A program made the position numbers and the translations under genes. The notes under the pieces were generated by a model that was not told the origin of the DNA, ran no database searches, and worked only from the letters and a program-made list of their open reading frames with translations. A stretch of DNA of 64,000 bases from Deltaproteobacteria bacterium (GTDB lineage Bacteria; Myxococcota; UBA727; VGSZ01), in NCBI GenBank assembly GCA_016177705.1, contig JACOUT010000009.1:583519-647518 (forward strand). Direction: 5' to 3'. Of this stretch, positions 1 to 9,368 are shown piece by piece (the first letter of the stretch is position 1; each line of letters begins with the position of its first letter).

Positions 1-358
1 CATCTTCAACCTCGCCTTCCGCGAGATCAAAGACGAGATGGTGCGCGCCGGCCACGGCGAGGTGCTGACCGACGGCGTCCGCAAGTACCTCGCCGACCCG
101 AACGGCGCCTTCGCCGACCTGTTCCGCTACGTCGACCTCGACGACAGCGGCGCGCTGCTGGTCGATCCGCTGGTCAACAACCTGGCAACGCTGCACGGCA
201 TGGGCCTCGACCCGGCGACGGTGCTGACCGACGCCTTGAACGAGCTGACCTTCTTCATGCTCTTCCAGTGCGGCGAGCTGCTGACCCCCAAGGCCGACGA
301 GAACCTCGGCCGGCGCGTGCGGTTGATCCACGCGTCCCTGCCGTCAGCGGCTCGTTGA
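1..358 (+). CDS. C-terminal part of an unknown protein (5' end outside window)
   Basis: The reading frame is open from base 2 and ends at a TGA at 356-358, giving about 118 visible residues. The segment is mostly helical and soluble in appearance, with no membrane segment, signal peptide or cysteine cluster (a single Cys). It holds an acidic stretch (YVDLDDSGALLVDP) and ends in a basic tail. I do not recognise a family. An ATG lies at 38, but codons before it are equally gene-like, so I treat this as a truncated gene. It converges on trmL with 12 bases between the stops. Confidence 0.6.
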   Translation, partial: IFNLAFREIKDEMVRAGHGEVLTDGVRKYLADPNGAFADLFRYVDLDDSGALLVDPLVNNLATLHGMGLDPATVLTDALNELTFFMLFQCGELLTPKADENLGRRVRLIHASLPSAAR

Positions 359-370
359 GTCCGGCGCAAC

Positions 371-823
371 TCACGCGCGCTGTTGCCGCATCGCCTCGAA
401 CACCACGACCGCGGCCACCTGTGCCAGGTTGAGCGAGCGCCCGGCGACCATCGGCAAGGTCAGCACCCGATCGTCGGCATGGGCAGGCCCGAGCACGGCG
501 TTGTCGACGCTGCCGTTCTCTGGCCCGAGCACCACCACAGCACCGCGCGAAAGCGGCGCGTCCCAAGGCGCGCGCGTACCGCCCACCTCGACCACGAGCG
601 GTGCTTGCGACAACAGCGCCAGGCAGCGCGAGAGCGAGCGATGGAAGTGCACCTCGGCGTGCACCCAGTAGTCGAGGCCGGCGCGCCACAGCTCGCGATC
701 GGCCGGGTCGAGCGCGCTGCCGCAGACGTGCAGCGCAGCACCCGTGGCGGCCACCAGGCGCGCGCAGGCGCCGACGTTGCCGGCGATGGCCGGCCGATCG
801 AGCACGACGTGCAGGAGCGGCAC
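371..823 (-). CDS. trmL: TrmL-type tRNA (cytidine/uridine-34 2'-O)-methyltransferase
   Basis: The predicted 150-residue protein is a minimal SPOUT (SpoU-class) methyltransferase of usual TrmL length. TrmL methylates the 2'-O of the wobble nucleotide in tRNA-Leu using S-adenosylmethionine. The three SPOUT motifs are present: GNVGACARLVAATGA near the N-terminus, VVLGPENGSV in the middle and LPMVAGRSLNLAQVAA near the C-terminus, forming the knotted SAM site. The start is placed at the GTG at 823-821, because the family begins a few residues before the LHVVLDRPAIAGN segment. The frame stays open far upstream, but that part is shadow coding. The neighbouring divergent lipoprotein gene starts only 24 bases away. 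Confidence 0.85.
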   Translation of the reverse strand: MPLLHVVLDRPAIAGNVGACARLVAATGAALHVCGSALDPADRELWRAGLDYWVHAEVHFHRSLSRCLALLSQAPLVVEVGGTRAPWDAPLSRGAVVVLGPENGSVDNAVLGPAHADDRVLTLPMVAGRSLNLAQVAAVVVFEAMRQQRA

Positions 824-847
824 GACAGGCGCGCTAGAGTCCTTCTC

Positions 848-1507
848 ATGCCCTGCCTCGCCCGCGTGTTCGCCCACGTCGCCCTCGCGCTGCCGATGCT
901 CGCCGTCGCGTGCAGCAAGGACAAGCAGGAACAGCCGGCGCCGGCGAGCGAGCTGGTGCCGCGGCGGGTGCCGGACACGAACCTCGTCGTCATGCTGCCG
1001 AAGGGCTGGCTCGCCGACATGCCCGACCCGGGCCCGCTGCCGCCGCCGCCGCAAGACGGCGCCAAGCTCGCGCTCCTGGGCCGAAAGCTGCTCGAGGCCA
1101 GGCCGGGCACGCCCGCGCCCGGCATGATGATCACGCCGGTCTTGCACGTCTTCGAAGACCCCTGGCTGCCGCTCGGCTCCACCGGCGTCGACTACCTGGT
1201 GGCGCAGCGGGCGACCAACCAGGCGGCGCTCGGCTCGAACATCCGCCACGTCGAGGCCGAGCCCGGCCGCCGCGCGGGCCGGCCGAGCTACCACGTGCGC
1301 GACGAGTGGACCGTGCTCGGTGCGGGGGGCCAAGGCCGCGACGTCAGCCAGGAGGCGCTCTTGATCCTCGAGAGCGTGACCACGCCGGACAAGCGGCAGA
1401 TGCTCACCGGCTACACCATCGTCATCACGCTCGAGAAGGCCGAGTTCAAGAGCTTGCAGCCGGTGATCCGCGAGATGCTCGCCGGCGTCCGCTTCGAGGG
1501 GCGCTGA
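848..1507 (+). CDS. Putative lipoprotein, unknown function
   Basis: The 219-residue protein has a short signal peptide ending in a lipobox (LAVAC, Cys at about residue 21) followed by a charged linker. It is therefore probably lipidated and sent to an inner or outer membrane. The mature part holds a proline-rich stretch (PGPLPPPPQ) and then an alpha/beta region of about 130 residues that I do not recognise. The ATG at 848 is chosen because it gives the signal peptide; the frame is open upstream but that part overlaps trmL antisense. The stop lies directly against palindromic repeat copy A. Confidence 0.75.
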   Translation: MPCLARVFAHVALALPMLAVACSKDKQEQPAPASELVPRRVPDTNLVVMLPKGWLADMPDPGPLPPPPQDGAKLALLGRKLLEARPGTPAPGMMITPVLHVFEDPWLPLGSTGVDYLVAQRATNQAALGSNIRHVEAEPGRRAGRPSYHVRDEWTVLGAGGQGRDVSQEALLILESVTTPDKRQMLTGYTIVITLEKAEFKSLQPVIREMLAGVRFEGR

Positions 1508-1508
1508 C

Positions 1509-1663
1509 GCGCCCGGCGAGGCGGGGCGGGGCTTGCCGACGCTGCGGCGTGGCGCGGCCGGCATGTCCCTTCAGTTGCGCAGTGGGGTCGTGGTGATTGT
1601 GGCGACGTGCGGCCGCCATCACGCCTTTGCTTTCGGCAAGCCCCGCCTCGCCCCGCCGGGCGC
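1509..1663 (+). repeat. Palindromic repeat family 1, copy A (155 bp)
   Basis: The ends of this segment are 31-base inverted repeats with about two mismatches; the inner 15 bases (GGCGGGGCTTGCCGA at 1525-1539) pair perfectly with 1633-1647. The interior aligns with the reverse complement of copy B and more loosely with copies C and D, including the shared core GCGGCGTGGCGCGG. It begins right after the stop of the upstream lipoprotein gene. No gene is encoded in it. It looks like a non-autonomous MITE or BIME-like element. Confidence 0.8.
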
Positions 1664-1729
1664 TCCGCTGGAGGGGTGGGGGGAGGGCGAACGGGGTGGG
1701 GCGCTGGTACCCTTGGGCCGGGGGTTGGG

Positions 1730-2560
1730 ATGCCGAATCTCGCGCTTCGAGTTGGCGTCGTGCTCGGCCTGCTTGCGAGCGCGTGCACCGCATCGACCGA
1801 GAGCGAGGACGCTGGCGCGGACGACGCAGGTCCGAGCGACGCTGGCGTCGCCGACGCCGGGGCAGAGGACGCGGGGCCTTCGGACTCCGGCGTGCCCGAG
1901 GGGCTCGTGCTGCTCGACGGCGGTGGGATCATCCTCGCCGGGACCGTGCCGTGCTCGCAGGACCTCTTCTATTGCGACTTCGCAACATGGGCGCGTTTCT
2001 TTTCCGTTCCGGGGCTCCAGGAATGGGACCGGTCCTTTCGAGGCGTGGTGGAGGACGCTGGACCAGGCTCGTCCAACGTGCTGGCAGACGGCGGGCCGGT
2101 CCTCGTGCAGTGGCCGGCGGTTGACGGGCACGTCTTCGCGGCGCCTGCGATTGGCGAGGAGATCGAGGTGCGCATCACCTGGGGGTTCGGCGGTGAGGGC
2201 TCGCCCGAAGAGGCCATCGAGGTCTTCACAGTGGATGGGCGTTTGCTGGTGTCGGAGGGCAACGCGGCGTTGTCGTCCTCGGTGTTTCGCCTGACCGACC
2301 TGCAGAACGGCCAGGCCTGTTCGAATCCGGAATCACCGTCCACACCGCAGTGCTGTTGTGCGACGGAGACCCCCGTGTGGATGGAGGTGGCGACCGATCC
2401 CCCGACCCTGCTGCCACAGTGCGGCGAGGCGCTCGTGCAGGTCGACGGCCAGCCGATGTTCATCCGAATCGATCACGCAGCCGAATTGTCACTGCTCCCT
2501 TGCGGCGCGGGCGGACGCCCCCCGTTGGCATACGGCCTCGCCGTCGCCGTCGTCGAGTAG
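1730..2560 (+). CDS. Putative surface lipoprotein with Asp-Ala-Gly spacer
   Basis: This 276-residue protein has a signal peptide with lipobox (LASAC, Cys at about residue 20). An acidic low-complexity spacer rich in DAG triplets follows at about residues 25-55, and then a domain of about 220 residues with several cysteines, including a CCC run (PQCCCATET). The spacer suggests the folded part is held away from a membrane. I do not recognise the domain. The start at 1730 is the only one giving a signal peptide. The gene sits alone between inverted copies A and B of a palindromic repeat, so it may be a transferred cassette. Confidence 0.7.
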   Translation: MPNLALRVGVVLGLLASACTASTESEDAGADDAGPSDAGVADAGAEDAGPSDSGVPEGLVLLDGGGIILAGTVPCSQDLFYCDFATWARFFSVPGLQEWDRSFRGVVEDAGPGSSNVLADGGPVLVQWPAVDGHVFAAPAIGEEIEVRITWGFGGEGSPEEAIEVFTVDGRLLVSEGNAALSSSVFRLTDLQNGQACSNPESPSTPQCCCATETPVWMEVATDPPTLLPQCGEALVQVDGQPMFIRIDHAAELSLLPCGAGGRPPLAYGLAVAVVE

Positions 2561-2601
2561 CGCGTGACACCCTCCTGCGTCCCCCCCCAACCTCCCGCGG
2601 A

Positions 2602-2745
2602 GCGACCGGCGGGGCGGGGTTTCCCGAAAGCAAGGCGTGTCAGCGGCAGCAGGCCACCGCGACGACCACGACCGCCACGCAACGCTGCACGAACCTGAAG
2701 GCCGCGTCACGCCGCAGCGTCGGGAAGCCCCGCCTCGCCGGGCGC
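2602..2745 (-). repeat. Palindromic repeat family 1, copy B (144 bp)
   Basis: This copy is homologous to copy A in inverted orientation. The arms GGCGGGGTTTCCCGA and TCGGGAAGCCCCGCC close a hairpin. The core shared with copies C and D runs GCGGCGTGACGCGG followed by CTTCAG, with GCCGCTGACACGCC at the far side. It lies between the lipoprotein gene and the end of ndk. Length is exactly 144 bp from the outer GCG to the matching end, the same as copies C and D. Confidence 0.8.
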
Positions 2746-2789
2746 GTCCGTGGCCACAGAAGCCCCGCCTCGACGGGCGCGTCCTTGGC
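2724..2789 (+). repeat. Two tandem 31-bp copies of the palindromic repeat arm
   Basis: The right arm of copy B (GAAGCCCCGCCTCG, then CGGGCGCGTCC) is repeated 35 bases downstream at 2759-2789 with two base changes. The extra solitary arm suggests slippage or an additional eroded element at this site, just beyond the ndk stop codon. Confidence 0.6.
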
Positions 2790-2803
2790 TGCCGGGCGGG
2801 TCC

Positions 2804-3226
<423 letters not shown>

Positions 3227-3243
3227 GGGTATCTCCTTGTGGT

Positions 3244-4752
3244 TCAGGCTGTTGCGGGAGGTTTCTCAGGTAGGGCCTTCAATCGCTCGAGGCCGGCGCG
3301 GATGCGGGTGCGCACGCGCTCGCGGCCGAGCACGGCCATGGTGTCGTGCAGGGGCGGCGTGGCCTTCTTGCCGGTGACCATCCAGCGCAGCGGCATGAAG
3401 GCCTCCTTGGCGCTCAGGCCCTTCTCTTCCAGGAAGGCGTTCAGCAACTCTTCCACGCGGGCGGCGGTGAAGTCCTGCTGCAGGTCGATCTTCTCGACCA
3501 GCGCCTCCCAGACGCCCATCGACTCCTTCTTGGACTTGCCTTTGACCAGCAGGTCTTCGGTCGCAGGGCTGACGCTGCCCGTGAAGAAGTAGGGCGCGTA
3601 GTCGATGAGGTCCTCGGCCTTCTCGAAGCGCTCCTTGACCACCGCCACCACGCGCGTGAGGTAGTCGTCCGAAAACAGGCGCTCCTTCAAGTAGCCCACC
3701 AGCTCGGCGTCGGTGCGTTGCTCCCGCAGGTAGCGGCCGTTCAGCCACAAGAGCTTCTTCAGATCGAAGACCGGGCCGCCGAGCACCACGCGCTCGAGCT
3801 GGAAGTTCTTCACGAAGTCGTCGAGCGTGAAGATCTCGCGCCCGTCCTCGAAGGTGAAGGCCATCATGCCGAGGAAGTTGATCATGGCGTCGGGGAAGTA
3901 GCCGCACTCCTTGAAGTAGGAGAGCGACACCGGGTTCTTCCTCTTGCTGACCTTCGACTTGTCGGCGTTTCGCAACAGCGGCAGGTGCGCGAACGCGGGC
4001 GCCTGCCAGCCGAAGGCCTGGTAGAGCAGCACGTGCTTGGGCGTGGAGCTGATCCACTCCTCGCCGCGCAGCACGTGCGTGACGCCCATCAGGTGGTCGT
4101 CGACGATGTTGGCCAGGTGGTAGGTGGGGTAGCCGTCGCTCTTCAGCAGCACCTGGTCGTCGATCTCGCGCGTGTCGAACTCGACGTCGCCGCGCAGCAG
4201 ATCCTTGAAGCGCACCTTGACCGGCTCGGCGCGGCCGTCCTTGCCCTTCTTCGGGTCGTCGCCGCCGCGGGGCACCGTGAGGCGCACCACAGCCGCCACG
4301 CCGCGCGTCCGCTCCGCTTGGACCTCAGCGTGGTCGCGGAAGCGGCAGCGGCCGTCGTAGCCTGGGTTCTCCTTGCGTGCGGTCTGCTCCTTGCGTACGC
4401 CGTCCAGGCGCTCGGCCGAGCAGGTGCACCAGTAGGCCTCGCCTTTGGCCACCAGCTCGTCGACGTGCTTCTGGTAGATGTCCAGGCGCTCGCTCTGGCG
4501 GTAGGGACCATTCGGCCCGCCCACGTCGGGGCCCTCGTCCCAGGAGAAGCCGAGCCAGCGCAGCGAGGCCAGGATCATGTCCTCGCTCGCCTTGGTCGAG
4601 CGCACCCGGTCGGTGTCCTCGATGCGCAGCAGGAACTTGCCGCCGCGCTGCTTGGCGAACGCGTAGTTGAACAGCGCGATGTACGCCGTGCCGACGTGCG
4701 GGTCGCCGGTGGGCGAGGGCGCGATGCGGACGACGACGGGGCGCTCGGCCAT
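3244..4752 (-). CDS. gltX: Glutamyl-tRNA synthetase
   Basis: This 502-residue class I aminoacyl-tRNA synthetase charges tRNA-Glu. The Rossmann fold starts with [15 protein letters not shown], the family's form of the HIGH motif, and KSKVSKRK at about residue 240 is the KMSKS-type loop. The C-terminal part is the helical anticodon-binding region. The ATG at 4752 gives the normal N-terminus. It is followed closely by ndk. Whether it is discriminating or also charges tRNA-Gln cannot be told from sequence alone. Confidence 0.96.
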   Translation of the reverse strand: MAERPVVVRIAPSPTGDPHVGTAYIALFNYAFAKQRGGKFLLRIEDTDRVRSTKASEDMILASLRWLGFSWDEGPDVGGPNGPYRQSERLDIYQKHVDELVAKGEAYWCTCSAERLDGVRKEQTARKENPGYDGRCRFRDHAEVQAERTRGVAAVVRLTVPRGGDDPKKGKDGRAEPVKVRFKDLLRGDVEFDTREIDDQVLLKSDGYPTYHLANIVDDHLMGVTHVLRGEEWISSTPKHVLLYQAFGWQAPAFAHLPLLRNADKSKVSKRKNPVSLSYFKECGYFPDAMINFLGMMAFTFEDGREIFTLDDFVKNFQLERVVLGGPVFDLKKLLWLNGRYLREQRTDAELVGYLKERLFSDDYLTRVVAVVKERFEKAEDLIDYAPYFFTGSVSPATEDLLVKGKSKKESMGVWEALVEKIDLQQDFTAARVEELLNAFLEEKGLSAKEAFMPLRWMVTGKKATPPLHDTMAVLGRERVRTRIRAGLERLKALPEKPPATA

Positions 4753-4810
4753 GCGCGGCGCTTACGGGGCTTTTGCCGCCCCGACAAGGCCCAAGGTTGA
4801 GCTCGGGGCC

Positions 4811-5248
4811 CTAGTAGCCGTAGGACGACGGGGGCGTGCCGCCCTCGGGCGTGCCGGTGGGCGCGGTACCGCCCTTGTCGAGCGACACGGTCACCTTGTC
4901 CGGCAACTGGCGCGCCCAGAACAGGCCGACGAGGGGCAGCGCACCCACGATGGTCGCGGGGGTGCCGAGGAGCAGGCTGCAGACGCCGGCGCTGGCGACG
5001 ACCGGGATGTTCCACTCGGTCTGCTTGAGTTGCTTGCGCGTGGTCTTGAAGCCGGCCTTGCTCGCCTCGATGTCGTAGACCTTCTCCCAGCCGGTGGTCT
5101 CGTTGTAGGTGACCGGGCCGGGTCCGAGGGCGTCGCCGTTGATCTTGATGTCGGCGCCAGGCGGATCGCTGTCGATGACGACGGCGTGGCCGCACGCGGC
5201 GCTGAGCGTGAGCAGGGTGGCAAAGACGACGGCGAGCGCGCGACGCAT
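4811..5248 (-). CDS. PEGA-domain lipoprotein
   Basis: The 145-residue protein has a signal peptide with lipobox (LSAAC, Cys at about residue 19). A PEGA-type beta domain follows (VVIDSDPPGADIKINGDALG, about residues 23-70), then a hydrophobic stretch (about 85-115) and a Thr/Gly/Pro-rich tail. PEGA domains are common in envelope proteins of this type of bacterium and probably bind surface structures. The ATG at 5248 has GAGGAG upstream. The hydrophobic segment may be a membrane hairpin, which is unusual for a lipoprotein. Confidence 0.75.
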   Translation of the reverse strand: MRRALAVVFATLLTLSAACGHAVVIDSDPPGADIKINGDALGPGPVTYNETTGWEKVYDIEASKAGFKTTRKQLKQTEWNIPVVASAGVCSLLLGTPATIVGALPLVGLFWARQLPDKVTVSLDKGGTAPTGTPEGGTPPSSYGY

Positions 5249-5277
5249 CGGGGACTCCTCGATCAGGCGGGCCATCA

Positions 5278-6213
5278 TTATGGGGCTTCCGGCTGCACGG
5301 CAAGCCCTCGCGCGCGCGCGGCGGCGAGCAGCGCCGTCGGCAGCGGCGCCACGACACGGGCATACCCGGGCAACGTGAGCGACCCCGCGTGCAGCAGCGG
5401 CCACGGCGCGTCGTTCGCCGCGGTCGCGCCGTACAGCACGTCGCCGACGATGGGGTGGCCGAGGCTCGCCAGATGGACGCGAAGCTGGTGGCGGCGGCCG
5501 CCGTGCATGACCACCTCGACCAGGGAACAGGCGGCGCCGCTCGCGAGCGGGCGCACGTCGCTGCGCGCGGCGCGCCCGCTCGGGTCGAGTCGCATGCGGC
5601 GCGCGTCCGTCGGATCGTGCGCGACAGGAGCGTCGACGGTGCGCGCGCCGGCGACGTGGCCCTGCACCAGCGCCTGGTAGCGCTTCTCGACGTCGTCGGC
5701 GGCGAAGGCTGCGCGCAGTTGTCGCCAGGTGGCCGCCGAACGGGCGATTGCGAGGCAGCCGCTCGTGCCGGTGTCGAGCCGGTGCACCAGGCCCGCCTCG
5801 CGCGGCGCCTCGGGCGAGGCATGCTCGATCTCGGGGAAGCTCGCGCTGAGCGCGTCGACCACCGTGCCTCCCTCGCCGGGCACCAAGGGGTGACACGGCA
5901 TACCGGCCGGCTTGTCGACGACGATCAGCGTCGCCTCGACGCGCAGGGCTGCGACACGCGGGTCGGGCTTGGGGGCGAGCCACCGGCCGCCGCCGAGCAG
6001 CGCGAGCGTCTGCCCGGCGCGCACCTCGTCGCCCTTGGCGCGCGCTCTGCCGTCGACGAGGGCGCGACCGGCATGCAACAGCCGGCGCGCCGCCGCCGTC
6101 GGCAGCTCGAACAGCTCGGCGAGCGCGTGATCGACGCGCGCGCCATCGAGCGCTACCGGCACCACGCGGTCGGTGTCGGAGTGGCCGCGTTGATCGTCAC
6201 CGTCGTCGATCAC
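5278..6213 (-). CDS. RluA-family RNA pseudouridine synthase
   Basis: The 311-residue protein has an N-terminal S4-like RNA-binding region (about 20-75) and an RluA catalytic domain with HRLDTGTSG at about residue 155, whose Asp is the nucleophile. The later GRRHQLRVHLASLGHPIVGD segment is also typical. It isomerises uridine in 23S rRNA or tRNA; which site (RluC, RluD or another) cannot be assigned. The GTG start at 6213 overlaps the TGA of the upstream aminopeptidase gene (GTGA), so translation is probably coupled. Confidence 0.9.
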   Translation of the reverse strand: MIDDGDDQRGHSDTDRVVPVALDGARVDHALAELFELPTAAARRLLHAGRALVDGRARAKGDEVRAGQTLALLGGGRWLAPKPDPRVAALRVEATLIVVDKPAGMPCHPLVPGEGGTVVDALSASFPEIEHASPEAPREAGLVHRLDTGTSGCLAIARSAATWRQLRAAFAADDVEKRYQALVQGHVAGARTVDAPVAHDPTDARRMRLDPSGRAARSDVRPLASGAACSLVEVVMHGGRRHQLRVHLASLGHPIVGDVLYGATAANDAPWPLLHAGSLTLPGYARVVAPLPTALLAAARARGLAVQPEAP

Positions 6214-7289
6214 GGCAGGTACACCTCGCCGGCGCCGCGATGCACGGTCTCGGCCAGCGCCAGCTCGGGGTCGGGCTCTTTTGCCACGCGGCGCAAGAGC
6301 GCGATCAGGCACCGCATGTCCTCGTGACAGCCGCCCCAGGCCTCCTGGTAGATGCGCTGCTTGAGCGTGTAGATGCCGAACGAGGAGAGCTGTGCATTGT
6401 TCTCCGGCAGGCGCGCTCGGCGATAGCGGAAGCTCGTCAGCGTCGGCGCGACCTCCTCCTCCCAGTGGCGCTGGTGCTCGACGTAGATGTGGTCCTTGCG
6501 CGCCAGCAACTCGCGCTCTCGCACCGCGCCCTTTTGCGCGAACAGCACGCGCAGGTCGAAGGCCAGGGCGCCGACGCCACGCAGATAGGCCGCGTCGTCG
6601 CGGTCGCGGCTGTCCATGCGCGCGCGGATGGCGGAGCGCTCGCCCCAATGCTTGAGCACGAACTGCCGCCGGCCCTCGCGGCCGATGAAGGTCGCGAGGC
6701 CCTCGTTGAACGCCCCCTGCCCCGGCACGAACAAGGTCGCGTGCGCCAGCTCGTGAATGACGGTCTCGACCAGCGTCAGCTCGTCGCCGGAGAAGAGCAT
6801 GGTGGACAAGACCGGGTCAGGCGCCACTCCGAGCAGGCTGAAGGTGGTGACGGGCCGGACGTCGACGTCGAGGCCGCGGCCGGCCAAGGCCTGCGCAGCG
6901 TCCTCGGCGTCGTCGATGGCGAAATAGCCGCGGTAGGGCAACTCGCCGAGCACGGGGTAGCGCCAGGTGAAGGGCTCGAGCGACGTGCGCGGCGCCGCCG
7001 CCACCACGTAGACCACGGCGGGCGCGTCCAGGAAGACCGCGCTTCGGTATTGGAAAGCGACGTCCAGGCCGAGCTGGTCCTGGGCGAAGTTGCGCGCCGC
7101 CACCGCCAGCGCCAGGCGGCGGCGCACCACCGGCGGGACGCGGTGGTCGCGCAGCAGCGGCTCGATGGGGCGCGCTGCCGCCAGCACCTCGGCTTGGCCT
7201 ACCCCCTGCTCGATCAACCAGGCGCCGTCGGTCCCGCAGCCGAGCGCGACGGCCAGCACGGCGAGCGCCGACCCGATCCTCGGGCTCAC
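6210..7289 (-). CDS. Predicted zinc aminopeptidase (COG4324-like), lipoprotein
   Basis: The 359-residue protein has a signal peptide with a cysteine at about residue 17 (AVALGC), so it is probably a lipoprotein. The metallopeptidase signature HELAH at about residue 190 is followed by NEGLATFIGREG, which supplies the third zinc ligand (Glu). This spacing and the surrounding sequence fit the predicted-aminopeptidase family PF10023/COG4324. The GTG start overlaps the TGA of the preceding membrane-protein gene by 4 bases, and its own stop overlaps the start of the pseudouridine synthase. Substrate is unknown. Confidence 0.82.
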   Translation of the reverse strand: MSPRIGSALAVLAVALGCGTDGAWLIEQGVGQAEVLAAARPIEPLLRDHRVPPVVRRRLALAVAARNFAQDQLGLDVAFQYRSAVFLDAPAVVYVVAAAPRTSLEPFTWRYPVLGELPYRGYFAIDDAEDAAQALAGRGLDVDVRPVTTFSLLGVAPDPVLSTMLFSGDELTLVETVIHELAHATLFVPGQGAFNEGLATFIGREGRRQFVLKHWGERSAIRARMDSRDRDDAAYLRGVGALAFDLRVLFAQKGAVRERELLARKDHIYVEHQRHWEEEVAPTLTSFRYRRARLPENNAQLSSFGIYTLKQRIYQEAWGGCHEDMRCLIALLRRVAKEPDPELALAETVHRGAGEVYLP

Positions 7290-8167
7290 GGCGTCGGCAA
7301 GGCCAACGACGCCACCGGCAGCGCGGCCGCGTCGCCGCGTGCGACGGGGGTCACGGGCACGGCGGGCGCCGGCGGCGGCGTCGGGCTGCGCCAGTGGGGG
7401 TCGATGGCGTAGCCCTCCTTGGCGGTGGCGCCGGCTGCGAGCGCCCAGGCGCCGAGCACCGCCGGCACGCCGACCAGCGCGATGCCGCCGATGACGACGG
7501 CCGGCAGCGCCCCCAACAGCGAGAACACGCCGATGCCGGACAAGCCGGCCGAGCCGGTGAACTCCGCGATCATGTTGAGCCCGCCGAACAGCAGGCCGCC
7601 GATGCCGAAGGTGAGCCCCGAGACGCCGGCGCCGAGCAGAGCGCCGCCGACGTGCGCGGCCAGACCCGCCAGGTAGTTGCCGTCGTACAGGTCGCTGGTG
7701 GCGCCGAAGGCCAGCGTGGCCGCGCCGGCGGCGAGCGCCGACTGCGCGAGCAGGTAGACGCCGCCGATGCCGAACAGCACCGGCAGGGTGGCCGCGGGCG
7801 CGAGCGTGATGAAGGGCGAGATCGCCATGCTGGCGATGACCGTGACCGGCAGGCCGACCAGCACGTGAGTGCCGAGCGCGACCACGGCAGAGGCGCCGGC
7901 CGCGTACCAAAACGGACGCCCGTCATCGAGCACCCAGCCGTAGCGCGGCGGCACCACCAGGGGCGGCGTGCCGAAGAACAGGCCGCTTGGCGCGTCCCCG
8001 TCGGGCGACCGCGAGGCGACTTCGGCTTGGAATGGGGCGAGCTCGCTGACCACGGTGTCGAGGTCGAGTATGGGCGCGCGCAGCGGCGGCAGCTCGAGCG
8101 AGAAGGCCGCGGCCTCGGTCGAGAGCACCGCCGCCGACAGCGTGACGAACGCGAGCGCCGTGCGCAT
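7286..8167 (-). CDS. Membrane protein of unknown function
   Basis: The 293-residue protein has a signal-like N-terminus ending AEAAAFS. After a soluble segment of about 60 residues come repeated Gly/Ala-rich hydrophobic stretches (about residues 85-265) that could form five to seven membrane or glycine-zipper segments, then a Pro-rich tail. I do not recognise a family. It is the first gene of a run coupled by 4-base overlaps with the aminopeptidase and the pseudouridine synthase, so an envelope role with the peptidase is possible but not shown. Confidence 0.7.
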   Translation of the reverse strand: MRTALAFVTLSAAVLSTEAAAFSLELPPLRAPILDLDTVVSELAPFQAEVASRSPDGDAPSGLFFGTPPLVVPPRYGWVLDDGRPFWYAAGASAVVALGTHVLVGLPVTVIASMAISPFITLAPAATLPVLFGIGGVYLLAQSALAAGAATLAFGATSDLYDGNYLAGLAAHVGGALLGAGVSGLTFGIGGLLFGGLNMIAEFTGSAGLSGIGVFSLLGALPAVVIGGIALVGVPAVLGAWALAAGATAKEGYAIDPHWRSPTPPPAPAVPVTPVARGDAAALPVASLALPTP

Positions 8168-8219
8168 GGGCGCAGGCTAGCACCAGCGCGGGTGCGGGAG
8201 GCCAGCGGTCGCCGAGGGC

Positions 8220-9119
8220 TCAGCCGCGATAGACCGATGCCAGCGTCTTGCCGATATCGGCCGGCGTGGGCGCCACTTTGATGCCGCACGCCTCGAGCGC
8301 CTTCACCTTCTCGGCCGCGGTGCCCTTGCCGCCCGAGATGATGGCGCCGGCGTGGCCCATGCGGCGGCCGGGCGGCGCGGTGCGGCCGGCGATGAAGCCG
8401 ATGACCGGCTTCTTCATGTTCGCCTTCACCCAGGCCGCCGCTTCCTCCTCGGCGCTGCCGCCGATCTCGCCGATCATGACGACGGCGTGGGTGTCGGGGT
8501 CCTGGTTGAACAGCTTGAGCGCGTCGATGAAGTTGGTGCCCGCGACCGGGTCGCCGCCGATGCCCACGCACGTCGATTGGCCGATGCCGAGGGCGGTGAG
8601 CTGGCCCACCGCCTCATAGGTGAGCGTGCCCGACTTGGAGACCACGCCGACGTGTCCGGGCTTGTGGATGTGCCCGGGCATGATGCCGAGCTTGCAGCCC
8701 GCGCCCCCGACACCCGGCGTGATCACGCCCGGGCAGTTCGGGCCGATCAGGCGCGTCTTGGTCTGGCCGTCGAGCACGCGCTTGACCTTGATCATGTCGA
8801 GCACCGGGATGCCCTCGGTGATGGTGATGACGAGCTCGAGGCCGGCGGCCACGCCCTCGAGGATCGCGTCTGCTGCGAACGGCGGCGGCACGTAGATGAT
8901 GGAGACGGTGGCGCCGGTGGCGCGCACCGCGGCCTGCACGGTATCGAAGATCGGCACGCGCTTGTCGCCGTGCTCGAAGCTCTGCCCGCCCTTGCCAGGC
9001 GTGACGCCGGCGACGACGCGCGTGCCGTAGTCGAGCATCTGCTTGGCGTGGAAGCTGCCCGCCTCGCCGGTGATGCCCTGCACGATCGCCTTGCTGTTGC
9101 CGTTGATCAGGATGCTCAT
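8220..9119 (-). CDS. sucD: Succinyl-CoA synthetase alpha subunit
   Basis: The 299-residue protein forms the TCA-cycle succinyl-CoA synthetase with SucC. The N-terminal CoA-binding domain begins [17 protein letters not shown]. The active-site His that carries the phosphate lies in [16 protein letters not shown] at about residue 245. Length is as expected. The ATG at 9119 overlaps the stop of a small gene (ATGA), so sucD is not directly next to sucC as it usually is. Confidence 0.97.
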   Translation of the reverse strand: MSILINGNSKAIVQGITGEAGSFHAKQMLDYGTRVVAGVTPGKGGQSFEHGDKRVPIFDTVQAAVRATGATVSIIYVPPPFAADAILEGVAAGLELVITITEGIPVLDMIKVKRVLDGQTKTRLIGPNCPGVITPGVGGAGCKLGIMPGHIHKPGHVGVVSKSGTLTYEAVGQLTALGIGQSTCVGIGGDPVAGTNFIDALKLFNQDPDTHAVVMIGEIGGSAEEEAAAWVKANMKKPVIGFIAGRTAPPGRRMGHAGAIISGGKGTAAEKVKALEACGIKVAPTPADIGKTLASVYRG

Positions 9120-9364
9120 GGGTCGCCTTTGCCGCCTCTCGTGCCGCCCTTGCCGCCACCCTCGGCGCTCCGGTCGGCGCTGCGCTCGGCGCTGCGCTCG
9201 GCGGGCACCAACTGATCGCCGGTCGGTTCGTCGAACAGCAGCGCGTCCTCGTGCTCGGGCCGCTCGTAGGGGGCGCGCTCGTCGGAGGAGAGCCGCTCGC
9301 CCAGGCGCGCGATGACGCCGAGCTTGTTCTTGTGGCGCGGCTGCGGTTTTTCGGCGTCGGCCAT
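9116..9364 (-). CDS. Small charged protein encoded between sucC and sucD
   Basis: An 82-residue protein starts at the ATG at 9364, only 4 bases after the sucC stop, and its TGA overlaps the sucD start. The N-terminal half is basic then acidic ([20 protein letters not shown], then a DEP-rich part). The C-terminal half is low complexity, with [17 protein letters not shown], and probably disordered. I recognise no domain. Exact placement with coupling on both sides argues that it is translated. A regulatory or assembly role for succinyl-CoA synthetase is only a guess. Confidence 0.65.
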   Translation of the reverse strand: MADAEKPQPRHKNKLGVIARLGERLSSDERAPYERPEHEDALLFDEPTGDQLVPAERSAERSADRSAEGGGKGGTRGGKGDP

Positions 9365-9368
9365 CACG

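Noticed and set aside
371..1564. Long minus-strand frame across trmL and the lipoprotein gene
   Set aside because: Only the C-terminal 150 residues are trmL; the rest is antisense to a lipoprotein with signal peptide and is typical high-GC shadow coding.
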